Source: Chitinophaga fulva (GTDB lineage: Bacteria > Bacteroidota > Bacteroidia > Chitinophagales > Chitinophagaceae). From it: 64,000 nt of DNA. Under the pieces are notes generated by a model. It had not been told where the DNA came from and did not search any database. It was given only the letters and a program-made list of their open reading frames with translations. Of the stretch, positions 46,401 to 55,400 are shown in pieces. Both the position numbers and the translations under genes were made by a program. The stretch is taken from the NCBI RefSeq assembly GCF_012927205.1, contig NZ_JABBGC010000001.1:2790810-2854809 (forward strand). The letters are read 5' to 3'. Numbering within the stretch: the first letter of the stretch is position 1; each line of letters opens with the position of its first letter.

Positions 46401-47822
46401 TACCAGGCCAGGGCGGTATATGCCGCTTTGTTAAACCTCGTAAGAGGATTTGTAGCGGTATATCCTGCCGCAGAGATGAAGCTGGACGTGGTGGTGAATG
46501 GAATGTTCAATGTTTCAGGATACGAGGCAGTATGCCCTGACAAGGCTACCATAGCGGGGGCGCTGCGTGTCATATCACTGGAGTTTTCGAATATCACCTG
46601 CAGGTTGATTGATATGGCGGAAAGTAGTACTGATACAATGGATGGCGTGCTGAAAGAGCTGTTGCGTCCTGTTACCGAAAGGGAAGTCGCCATCCGGGGA
46701 ATACGGAGGTATGTAAAGTCATTTGAAAAAATAGTGCCGGAGCAGCAGTTGGCTGCCTTCAAAAAAGGGGGTACTTACCTGGTTACCGGCGCCGCCGGTG
46801 GCATGGGACAGTTGCTGTCTGTTTTCCTGGCGGAAAAATATAGTGCCAACCTGGTATTGGTGAGCAGAAAAGCGTTGCCCGATACAAACATCCGGCAGCT
46901 TGAACTGGCTGGCGCGCAGGTATACAACCTGGTGGCCGATGTTACAGCGGAAATAACAATGCAGCAGGGATGGCAGGCGGCAGTCAGCCGGTTTGGCGGC
47001 ATACATGGAATATTGCATACGGCAGGTATACCAGATAAAGGAGGGGTCATACTTCGCAGAAATGACATGGATGACCAGCAGGTCTTTGCCGCAAAAATTA
47101 CCGGTACGCAGGTGTTGTTGCGGATAAGCCAGGGGCACCCAATGAATTTCCTGGTTTGTTTCTCTTCGATATCAGCCATTACAGGATCTTTTGGAGAAGC
47201 GGGCTATGTGGCGGCTAACGCCTGGATGGACGCATTGGCGGAAACTAACGGACATGGATATCCTGTAATCAGTTTACAGTGGACTGCCCTGAAAGAGACA
47301 GGTATGGCCGTAAACAGCCTGGAACATTTGCTGCCCGAAGAAAAACAGGCCCGGTTGGCAAATGCCATTACCAACCAGGAGTTTATTACCGTATTGCAGC
47401 AGGCGATATCTACCGGATTATCCGCTGTGGTCATCTCTCCCTATAACGTCAACCGCATTGTGGAAAAACGCGCGCTGCCACCTGTGCGGGAAGCGGTGGC
47501 TGCGGCCCGCCTGGTGCGCGACCGGCCATTGCTGTCTACTCCCTATACTGCACCGGAAACAGCCACAGAGAAAAAAATGACAATAGTGCTGAGTGCCTTT
47601 ACCGGTATTGAAAACATCGGGTCGGAGGATAGTTTCCTGGACCTGGGCATCGATTCACTTAAAAGCATGATGCTCATGAAGGAGCTGAAAAGCACCTTCA
47701 ACGTTGACTTTACACTGAAACAACTTTTGGAATATCATACTGTCAGCAAACTCAGTTCGCTGATAGATGAGATCACCTTTATCACTAACAAAACTGAAAG
47801 AACTTCCAAACTGACAATTTAA
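43407..47822 (+). CDS. Type I PKS module KS-AT-KR-ACP
   Basis: The 1471-residue protein has a ketosynthase (about 10-430; active Cys in NTACSTSL about 175, His in EAHGTGT about 311 and NIGHLDTAAG about 348) and an acyltransferase (about 525-815; FPGQGAQ, GHSLGE, and HAFHS, which indicates malonyl-CoA). A structural plus catalytic ketoreductase follows (about 880-1340; VTGAAGGMG, FSSISAITGS, GYVAANAW with the catalytic Ser, Tyr and Asn), then an ACP (GIDSLKS, Ser about 1417). No dehydratase, enoylreductase or methyltransferase is seen. It should add two carbons to the Asn-ended peptide and reduce the ketone, giving a beta-hydroxy-gamma-amino unit. Starts at ATG 43407 or 43410 are both possible. 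One base separates it from the next NRPS. Confidence 0.93.
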   Translation: MMKTDTSTGLEIAIIGIGCRFPDADNWREYWRNLCEGHESVRFAEEVQPSENTADGKQVNAMVTLQGKDLFDYAFFDYSITEAALINPLHRVFHQCIWEALEDAGCNPDNTKMPVGLYAGACDDTNWKVYTLLERDARRVDDFTLSVINNRDYLSTLLAYKLNLKGPAININTACSTSLVAVNMACKALLTGETRIAIAGGVSMSSRIRDGYVYQQGMIYSEDGHCRAFDKDASGTIVGEGAGAVVLKRLKDAQADGDHIYAVIKGSAVNNDGNRKVGFTAPSVEGQMECIRKAQVMARVEPDSIGFVEAHGTGTRLGDPIEVAALNKAFNSSTSFRCALGAVKPNIGHLDTAAGIAGLIKAALTLKFRQIPPTINYKEPNPEINFKDGPFYVNTRLEKWESPDNKPRRAAVSSFGIGGTNAHVVLEEAPVRVADKEETENCHLLTLSARSEKTLQQYMKQLSDFLRIQSDINPADLAYTFQTGRRHFAFRKTMTFPDISGLSDNLRGSTGNTVPLTAKPKAIVFMFPGQGAQYLQMGKTLYDSLPVFREWMDKGFEIISTATGRELRAVLWSSGTDTNALHETSNTQPLLFLVEYALAKYLMSIGIRPDYMIGHSLGEWVAASLSGVFSFEDALKLIVERGRLMGSTAPGTMLGTALSREEAVPYLSDVVSLAAVNAPAQTVFSGATDALSALEAILKEKGVPCVRLRTSHAFHSYLQEPVLPVFRQHLEQVTMNKPVIPFIANTTGDFITDDMAVSPDYWAGQLVRPVLFASGVEQILARQPDTQFIETGPGQSLCGMLKTMGVTAHRMVNMMKQTRDTTGDLEVMMQGIGRLWEQGVEADWEHFYLKKRNKVCLPTYPFDAISFPAEVDTYGMLSDNRDLQPDARSNATADWCYQIQWRQSQGSAAARISMEEDTVVLCSNNDELDERILQSFRSKGATCIPVMQTAAEDTHKAVFVVDPLREDTYRQLFGSLDYSGEACTRVIYRWDKIPVDTPYQARAVYAALLNLVRGFVAVYPAAEMKLDVVVNGMFNVSGYEAVCPDKATIAGALRVISLEFSNITCRLIDMAESSTDTMDGVLKELLRPVTEREVAIRGIRRYVKSFEKIVPEQQLAAFKKGGTYLVTGAAGGMGQLLSVFLAEKYSANLVLVSRKALPDTNIRQLELAGAQVYNLVADVTAEITMQQGWQAAVSRFGGIHGILHTAGIPDKGGVILRRNDMDDQQVFAAKITGTQVLLRISQGHPMNFLVCFSSISAITGSFGEAGYVAANAWMDALAETNGHGYPVISLQWTALKETGMAVNSLEHLLPEEKQARLANAITNQEFITVLQQAISTGLSAVVISPYNVNRIVEKRALPPVREAVAAARLVRDRPLLSTPYTAPETATEKKMTIVLSAFTGIENIGSEDSFLDLGIDSLKSMMLMKELKSTFNVDFTLKQLLEYHTVSKLSSLIDEITFITNKTERTSKLTI

Positions 47823-47823
47823 A

Positions 47824-50800
47824 ATGGAGATAATAGGTTTTTTAAAAATGTTGAAAGAACGTGGGATAGACATTGCCCTGCAGGGCAACGAGCTGGAGAT
47901 ATCCTATGACGGTGACCAGCTTCCGGCAGATGTACTGGAAGCTATCCGCACCCGGAAATCCCTGATCACGGACTTTCTAAAACAATGGCAGGAAAAAGAA
48001 CGGATTCCTGTTGCCACAGGAGACGACTATCCCCTCACGTTGGCCCAAAAAGGGTTGTGGCTGTTGTGCCAGGACCCCGAAGGCAATGCGGCTTACAACA
48101 TGACCAACCTGCTGCAGCTGGAAGGTCCGGTCGTACCGGAAGAATTGGAACAGGCTTTCAGGACACTGATCGACAGGCATGAGGCCCTGCGGACATTTTT
48201 CAGGGGAGATGACCCTGACTTCGTCCGGCAGTGCATATTGCCTGCGGAGCGTACCGGTTTCATGATGCAATACGAGGACTGGTCTGACAAACCCGCACTG
48301 AACGAAGCCGTGCAACGGGAACTCGATAAACCCTTCGATCTTGAGCAGGCCCCGCTCTTACGGGTATGCCTGTACCGTACAGGAACAGAAAAATGGTTGC
48401 TGCTGTATATCATACATCATATCATCGGTGACCGGTGGTCGATGGACGTGCTGACCAAAGAACTGTTGCAATTATACCAGGCCCGTATAAGCGGGAGCGC
48501 TGTAACACTGGCGCCGCTACGGATACAGTATAAAGACTATGCCACCTGGCAGGAGGAAAAACTGAAATCAGGACATGGCGATAAATGCAGGCAATACTGG
48601 CAGGAGCAGTTCTCCGGCGAATTGCCGGTGTTGCAACTGTGGGGTGGTAAAAGCAGGCCGCCTGTAAAGACTTACAACGGCGCATTGCTCAATCATACCA
48701 TTAAGGGCACTATCACCGGAAAGTTCAGGACTCTCCTGAACGGTGGCGGCTATACGTTATTTATGGGATTGCTGGCTGCCGTAAAAACGCTGCTGTATAA
48801 ATATACCGGACAGGAAGACCTGGTGATAGGGACCTCGCTGGCCAACAGGGAGGATGCAGACCTGGAGCACCAGGTAGGCCTGTACCTGAATACGCTGGCG
48901 TTGCGTACCCGTTTCTCCGGAAATGACAGCTTCCTGCAACTGTTGGAGAAGGTCAGGCAAACCACATTGAATGCCTATGAATACAGCGATTACCCGTTTA
49001 ACGAGCTGATACTGGATATCAATCCTCCCAGAGACATTAGCAGAAGTCCTTTGTTTGATGTAATGGTAAGCGTATACAATACGGGGTTGAATAATACAGC
49101 GCAGCAACGGGGGGGTAGCGTCGGGGTGTCTGTTCCTGAAATAGCGCTTGAAGCGGTCAGTAAATTTGATATCACTTTTGATTTTTTTGATACAACGCAG
49201 GATATACGACTGTGTATCGAATATAACAGAGACGTATATACGAAAGAAATGATCAGCCAGCTGTGCATCCATTTGGAGCAACTGCTGGATGCATTGACTC
49301 TGGCCCCGGAAATACGGGTGTCGCGGTTGCAGTATTTGCCGGAAGCAGCGCAACAACAGCTGGTGTCAGGCTTTGGCGCATGTTGGACAACAGAAGACAA
49401 TGGGCAGACATTTGTAGAAGCCTTTGAGCACAATGTCAGGCAATACCCCGACAAAGTAGCCGTGGTTTATGAAACACAGCGGTTGACTTACAGGCAACTC
49501 AATGAACAAGCCAACAGGCTGGCGCACTACCTGCGGCAGCAATACCAGGTAGGGGCAGATAGTATTGTTGGTGTGAGGCTGGACAGAAGCGAACGGATGG
49601 TGATTGCCGTGTTGGGCATTTTGAAAGCCGGTGCGGCCTACATGCCGCTTGATCCGGACTATCCGGAAGAAAGGGTGCGCTATATGCTGGAAGATGCCGG
49701 CGCCCGTACACTGGTAGACGAAGCATGGTTGCGTCATTTCAGTACGGTGGCAGCGGAATATGACGACCGAAACCCGGTGATTATTCATAACGGGCAACAT
49801 CTGGCCTATATCATCTATACCTCCGGTTCTACCGGTAAGCCCAAAGGCGCGATGGTAGAACACCTGGGCACGATGAACCATTTTGTGGCCATGGCGGAAG
49901 GTCTCGGCATGGATGCCAACAGTAACCTGGCCCAAACAGCCGTGTTTACATTCGATATATCCGTATGGCAGTTGCTGACCGCCCTCATAACGGGAGGTAC
50001 TACCACCATCTATCCCCAGGACGTTATCCTCGACCCGGCGTTGTTTGCCGCGCAGATCACCCGCGATGGCATCACGGTGCTGCAACTGGTACCCAGCTAT
50101 CTGAAAGTATTACTGGACAGTATCGATGCTACGCCTGGAACATACCTGCAGTCACTCCGCACGCTCATTGTGACAGCCGAGTCATCCACCCACCAACTGA
50201 TCGGAAGATGGTTCAGCATGTACCCGGCAACGCGCGTGTTGAATGCATACGGCCCGGCGGAAGCAGCTGATGATGTTACCCTGCACGTGATGCATGGCCC
50301 TCCTCCGGAAGGCAATGTGGCCATTGGAAAACCCATCAGGAATATCCGCATTTATATACTGGACCCTTCCGGTAACATATGCCCGCCGGGCGTGACCGGC
50401 GAAATATATGTAGCAGGTATCGGTGTCGGAAGAGGGTATATCAATGATCCGGAAAAAACTGCGGCTGCTTTTTCTATAGACCCCTTCTACGGTGATGGCC
50501 GGGAGAAGATGTACAAAACGGGGGATATGGGCAGATGGTCATTCCGGCAAGAGCTGGAATTCCTGGGCAGAAGAGACAACCAGATAAAATTATATGGCTA
50601 CCGCATTGAGCTGGGAGAGATAGAAAACTGCCTGCAGGCTTGCCCCGGTGTAGACGCCGCGGCTGTACTGGTAAAGGAAAATAATAACGGGGACAAAATA
50701 CTGGTAGCCTATGCCACCGGTAAAGAACTGCCGGAAAACAGCCTGCTGGAATCCTTCCTGGCAGATCGCTTGCCAGCTTATATGATCCCTCACCTTTTCA

Positions 50801-51174
50801 TCAGGCTGGACCGCATGCCGCAGCACAACAATAAAATTGACCGGAAGCAGCTGCCCTCACCGGCAGCATACGGCCTGGGAGAAAACAGTACCTATACAGC
50901 CCCTGTCAGCGCCATGGAAAAAGAACTGGTCAGCATCTGGGAGGAAATATTGCAACGCAGCCCCATCGGCACCAGGGACAACTTTTTCCGGATAGGCGGA
51001 CACAGCTTGTTGTGTATCCGCGTTATCTCCAGGATACATGCCACGTTTAACGTGAAAATAAAAATGAGCTACTTCTTTCAATACCCCAGAATTGAATCGC
51101 TGGCATTATACATTGATGCTATGCAGCAACAGGAAAATATAAATTCCGGCATGGAGGAATCGCTTATCATCTGA
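47824..51174 (+). CDS. One-module NRPS (TubC dock; C-A-PCP), probable diaminobutyrate module
   Basis: The 1116-residue protein has a TubC-like dock (1-55), a C domain (about 68-500; motif HHIIGDRWS, where the usual Gly after Asp is Arg, His about 198), an A domain (about 533-1030; YTSGSTGKPKGAM, FDISVWQ, YGPAEAADD) and a PCP (GGHSLLC, Ser about 1060). The pocket code read by eye is DIWQITADDK. It is close to DIWELTTDDK, remembered for 2,4-diaminobutyrate in syringomycin-type synthetases. An aminotransferase of the diaminobutyrate type is the next gene, 39 bases on, which supports Dab. The domain must accept the reduced polyketide-extended chain from the PKS ACP. The altered C-domain motif keeps both His and the Asp. 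Confidence 0.9.
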   Translation: MEIIGFLKMLKERGIDIALQGNELEISYDGDQLPADVLEAIRTRKSLITDFLKQWQEKERIPVATGDDYPLTLAQKGLWLLCQDPEGNAAYNMTNLLQLEGPVVPEELEQAFRTLIDRHEALRTFFRGDDPDFVRQCILPAERTGFMMQYEDWSDKPALNEAVQRELDKPFDLEQAPLLRVCLYRTGTEKWLLLYIIHHIIGDRWSMDVLTKELLQLYQARISGSAVTLAPLRIQYKDYATWQEEKLKSGHGDKCRQYWQEQFSGELPVLQLWGGKSRPPVKTYNGALLNHTIKGTITGKFRTLLNGGGYTLFMGLLAAVKTLLYKYTGQEDLVIGTSLANREDADLEHQVGLYLNTLALRTRFSGNDSFLQLLEKVRQTTLNAYEYSDYPFNELILDINPPRDISRSPLFDVMVSVYNTGLNNTAQQRGGSVGVSVPEIALEAVSKFDITFDFFDTTQDIRLCIEYNRDVYTKEMISQLCIHLEQLLDALTLAPEIRVSRLQYLPEAAQQQLVSGFGACWTTEDNGQTFVEAFEHNVRQYPDKVAVVYETQRLTYRQLNEQANRLAHYLRQQYQVGADSIVGVRLDRSERMVIAVLGILKAGAAYMPLDPDYPEERVRYMLEDAGARTLVDEAWLRHFSTVAAEYDDRNPVIIHNGQHLAYIIYTSGSTGKPKGAMVEHLGTMNHFVAMAEGLGMDANSNLAQTAVFTFDISVWQLLTALITGGTTTIYPQDVILDPALFAAQITRDGITVLQLVPSYLKVLLDSIDATPGTYLQSLRTLIVTAESSTHQLIGRWFSMYPATRVLNAYGPAEAADDVTLHVMHGPPPEGNVAIGKPIRNIRIYILDPSGNICPPGVTGEIYVAGIGVGRGYINDPEKTAAAFSIDPFYGDGREKMYKTGDMGRWSFRQELEFLGRRDNQIKLYGYRIELGEIENCLQACPGVDAAAVLVKENNNGDKILVAYATGKELPENSLLESFLADRLPAYMIPHLFIRLDRMPQHNNKIDRKQLPSPAAYGLGENSTYTAPVSAMEKELVSIWEEILQRSPIGTRDNFFRIGGHSLLCIRVISRIHATFNVKIKMSYFFQYPRIESLALYIDAMQQQENINSGMEESLII

Positions 51175-51213
51175 CAACCTAACATCTTTTAACCCGAATC
51201 AACTTTTTGTTTT

Positions 51214-52476
51214 ATGCTGAACGAATCCAACGTGAACAGCTATGGGAAGGCTTTTCCTACTGTCTTCGAAACTGCTGAAGGCGAAATACTGACAGACCAT
51301 CGCGGCCAGCAATATATCGATTTCTTTAGTGGCGCAGGAGCGCTCAATTATGGACATAACCATCCCAAACTGAAACAGGATATACTTTCTTTCCTCCAGA
51401 AGAACCATGTGGTGCATTGCCTCGATATGGACAGCGCCATTAAAAAGCAGTTCCTCGAAATGTTTGATGCCGTGATATTGAAACCGAGGTCGTTGCCTTA
51501 TAAAGTACAGTTTTGCGGCCCCACAGGGACTAACGCGGTGGAAGCTGCTGTCAGGCTTTCCAGGAAGGTGACGGGCCGTAAAAAGGTAGTGGCCTTTACC
51601 CGTTCATTCCATGGTATGACGGCCACTTCACTGGCACTGTCGGCCTGTTGCCTGGAAAGCCAAAAAGTAAATCCTCCCCAGGAGGTGCTCTTTTTCCCGT
51701 ATGACGGATTCCTGGGAGAGGACGTCAATACCTGCGCATTCCTGGAAAAGATGCTTACCGCCAGCGGGTCTGGCTTTGAACTGCCTGCTGCCGTTATCGT
51801 GGAAACAGTACAGGGAGAAGGTGGTGTCAACGTTGCCGGCATTCAGTGGTTACAACAGCTGCGCGACTTCACTGCACGGGCCGGCATCATGCTGATAGTA
51901 GATGAAATTCAAACAGGATGCGGCCGTACGGGTACATTCTTCAGCTTTGAAAGGGCTGGTATTGTACCGGACCTGGTACTGCTGTCAAAATCGATCAGCG
52001 GATTCGGGCTGCCTTTGTCCCTGGTACTGATAAGGCCGGAGCTGGACATCTGGAAATCAGGCGAACATAATGGCACCTTCAGGGCCAATAATCTCTCCCT
52101 GTGCACCGCCATCGGCGCGCTGGATTTCTGGAAAACAGGCGCGCTGGAAGCCGCTACCGTGGCTAATGGCGCATTTATCCAGGAAAAAATGCTGGCCCTC
52201 GCGGCCAAAGTGCCGGCTATTAAATCCGTGAGGGGCATCGGCATGATATGGGGCATTGAAATGGAAACAACTACGGCAGCTAAACAGCTGTCTGCCGAAT
52301 GTTTCAAAAAAGGACTGATCGTGGAAGTATGCGGGCCTGATGATACCGTGTTGAAGATCCTGCCGGCACTGACGATCTCCCGTCAATCCCTTGAACAGGG
52401 ACTGCGGCTTATCGCTGAAACAGCATTGCAGTATGCTCCCCACAACGTGGAGAAAAGAGAAGCATTGGCTATATGA
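51214..52476 (+). CDS. Class III aminotransferase, diaminobutyrate-2-oxoglutarate type (EctB-like)
   Basis: The 420-residue protein has the ectoine/DABA-transaminase pattern: NVNSYGKAFPTVF at the start, FFSGAGALNYGHNHP, FCGPTGTNAVEAAVRL, FHGMTATSLALS, VETVQGEGGVNVA, VDEIQTGCGRTG, and the PLP lysine K259 in LLSKSISGFGLP. It should convert aspartate-beta-semialdehyde to L-2,4-diaminobutyrate with an amino donor. Lying directly between two NRPS genes, it most likely supplies Dab to the preceding module. An alternative is amination of a carrier-bound beta-keto acyl chain, as some class III enzymes do next to PKS modules. The EctB-like N-terminus makes that less likely. The length is usual for the family. 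Confidence 0.87.
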   Translation: MLNESNVNSYGKAFPTVFETAEGEILTDHRGQQYIDFFSGAGALNYGHNHPKLKQDILSFLQKNHVVHCLDMDSAIKKQFLEMFDAVILKPRSLPYKVQFCGPTGTNAVEAAVRLSRKVTGRKKVVAFTRSFHGMTATSLALSACCLESQKVNPPQEVLFFPYDGFLGEDVNTCAFLEKMLTASGSGFELPAAVIVETVQGEGGVNVAGIQWLQQLRDFTARAGIMLIVDEIQTGCGRTGTFFSFERAGIVPDLVLLSKSISGFGLPLSLVLIRPELDIWKSGEHNGTFRANNLSLCTAIGALDFWKTGALEAATVANGAFIQEKMLALAAKVPAIKSVRGIGMIWGIEMETTTAAKQLSAECFKKGLIVEVCGPDDTVLKILPALTISRQSLEQGLRLIAETALQYAPHNVEKREALAI

Positions 52477-52496
52477 TTTAAAGTGATGAGAAACTT

Positions 52497-55400
52497 ATGC
52501 ACAGGTCAGTATTGAATATTATTGCCACACTGGGAAAAAAGAATATCTCGGTGAAGGCACAGGCCGGCCAGCTGAAGGTTACAGGTAATCTCGCCGCATT
52601 GGAAGACGGCGAGAAGGAGCAATTGCGCCTGTTCAAACAACAAATACTGGAATTACTGGATGATGACAGCACGGCGGGAGATGGTCATTTCAGACATATC
52701 CCGCCTGCGCCGGAGAGCTATGCTTATCCGTTGTCATCTTCCCAGAAAAGATTGTGGGTGCTGGGACAGTCCCCGGAAACAAACGTAGCTTATAATATCC
52801 CTGCTGTATTGTCTTTTAGCGGTCATCTTGATGTCGCGCTGTTATCTGCTTGTTTTGAGACCATTATCCGGCGCCATGAAATATTGCGGACCACATTCCG
52901 GGAAGATGATACCGGAACAGTGAAACAATTTATTCTTTCCCCGGAGGCAGCACAGCTTCATGTCGGCTATGAGGACTGCAGAGAGGCCTTGCGCCCGGCT
53001 GACAAGGTTGATGAGGTGATCATGCAGCAGTTTGCTGCGCCATTTGATTTTTCGGCGTGGCCGCTTATCCGTACCGGTGTTTGTCACCAGGAAGATGACC
53101 GGTGGATATTCTACTGTGTGCTGCCGCATATCATCGGTGATGCCTGGTCTATGCGTGTGCTGATCGCGGAGATGGCACAACTTTATCAGTGCCTTGCTGC
53201 CGGTGAAACACCGCAATGGCCACCCTTGCCGGTTCAGTATAAAGACTATGCATGGTGGCAACAGCAACAACTAAACGAAGGAGCGCTCCTCGTGAGTAAA
53301 AAATACTGGCAATCCAGAATGGAGGGCGTATTGCCTTTGCTGGAACTGCCTGCCAACCGCCCGCGGCCGGCGGTCCGTTCCTATCAGGGACATGCCGTAC
53401 ACCTGCTGTTAGGCAATACGCTGACTGGTCAGTTGAAATCCTTCGCCGATGACGGGGGAAGCACGCTCTTTATGGGCTTACTGTCGGGCGTTGCAGCATT
53501 GCTGGCGCGGTACACTGCGCAACAGGATATGATCATCGGTACGCCCGCTGCCGGCAGGAATCATGTTGACCTCGAAAAACAGATCGGCTGTTACATCAAT
53601 ACACTACCGCTCCGCGTCCGGATTGACGGGCATGACAGCTTCCGGTCGTTACTGGAAAAAGTAAGGGATATAACGCTGGGCGCTTTTGAACATCAGCAGT
53701 ATCCGCTGGATGCACTGCTGGAAGATCTGCAAGTAGCGCGCGAAGCAGGCCGGAACCCGCTCTTCGATGTGATGATGGTGCTGCAGAACAATGAAACATT
53801 GCAATCGCAAAATACTTCACTGGCCAACGGGCTGGAGGTAGGCAGCTATGAAGGCGAAACGTTCGCTGTGAGTAAACTGGACCTCACATTTTACTTTCAT
53901 GAATCACCAGACGGTATTGCACTGAAGCTGGAATATAATACGGACATATTTGACCGGGAATTTATTCAGCAACTGGCAACGCATTTCACCACCCTGCTGG
54001 CCAATCTGCTGGTTCGCCCGGATACACCCCTGGCAGAGGTGCCCTATTTGCCGGAAGAAGAAAAACAACGTCTGGCGTCATTCAATAATACTGAGGCATG
54101 GTTTCCCTCAGAAAAGACCATCACGTCACTGTTTGAAGAACAGGCGCGCCTGTTGCCGGATGCTACTGCACTCGTGGCCACAGATACCACCCTCTCTTTT
54201 GGTGTACTGAACGAAAAGGCCAACCGGTTAAGCCATTACCTGCAAAGCAGGTATGCTGTTGGACCTGGAGATATTGTGGCCGTGAGGCTGCAAAGCAGCG
54301 AATGGATGATCATCAGCCTGCTGGCGGTGCTAAAAGCCCGTGCTGCGTACCTGCCTGTTGATCCGGCATTTCCGGCGGAAAGAGTTGACTACCTGGTGGC
54401 AGACAGTAATTGCCGGTTGGTGATTACAGACGATGTACTGGCAGCCTTCAGTAGGGAGGAGAAGGACCATAGCCCGGAAAACACCACCAGCGGGAACCCT
54501 GACGACCTGGTGTATGTGATCTATACCTCCGGTTCTACCGGACATCCCAAAGGATGTATGTTGCAACATCGCGCGGTGGTCAACAGGATATACTGGATGT
54601 GGAAACATTATGCCTTCTCTTCGGAAGATATCATTTTACAGAAAACCACTTTCACTTTTGATGTGTCAGTATGGGAGATATTTATGCCGCTGTGTTTTGG
54701 GGCACGGCTGGTATTATGTCCCCGGGAAGATGCCGGTTCTCCGGAAAAAATAGTAGCGCTGATTGAAAAAAACAGGGTCACCTGCCTGCATTTTGTGCCT
54801 CCCATGATGAATGCCTTTATCGGACAATTACATCACCAGGAGCAGGTACCCGGCCGGCTCAGCAGCCTCCGTATGGTAGTGACCAGTGGAGAGGCATTGC
54901 AGCCGGCAACGGCGCATAACTGGTACGCCCTGTTGAATGTGCCGGTACACAATTTATACGGTCCCACGGAAGCAGCCGTGGATGTCACCTTTTATCCTGT
55001 ATCCTCAAACGATCAGGTCATTCCCATCGGAAGGCCCATCTGGAATACGGAGATGTATGTACTGGACAATCACCAGGCACTGCTGCCCGTGGGCGTCTAT
55101 GGAGAACTGTATATAGGTGGCACGGGGCTGGCAAAAGGATACTTGAACAAGGAACAACTGACCGCTGAAAAATTTATAGTCCATCCTTTCAAAAAAGGAG
55201 AACGATTATACCGCACTGGTGATATAGGCCGCTGGTTGCCGACAGGAGATATTGAATTCAGTGGACGGGCAGACGACCAGGTAAAAATCAGGGGATACCG
55301 GATTGAAACAGGAGAAATATCACACGCGGTGCAATCATACCCCGGGGTAACAGCCGCGCTGGTAAAGGCATGGAAAAGAACGCCGGGTGATGAAAATGAG

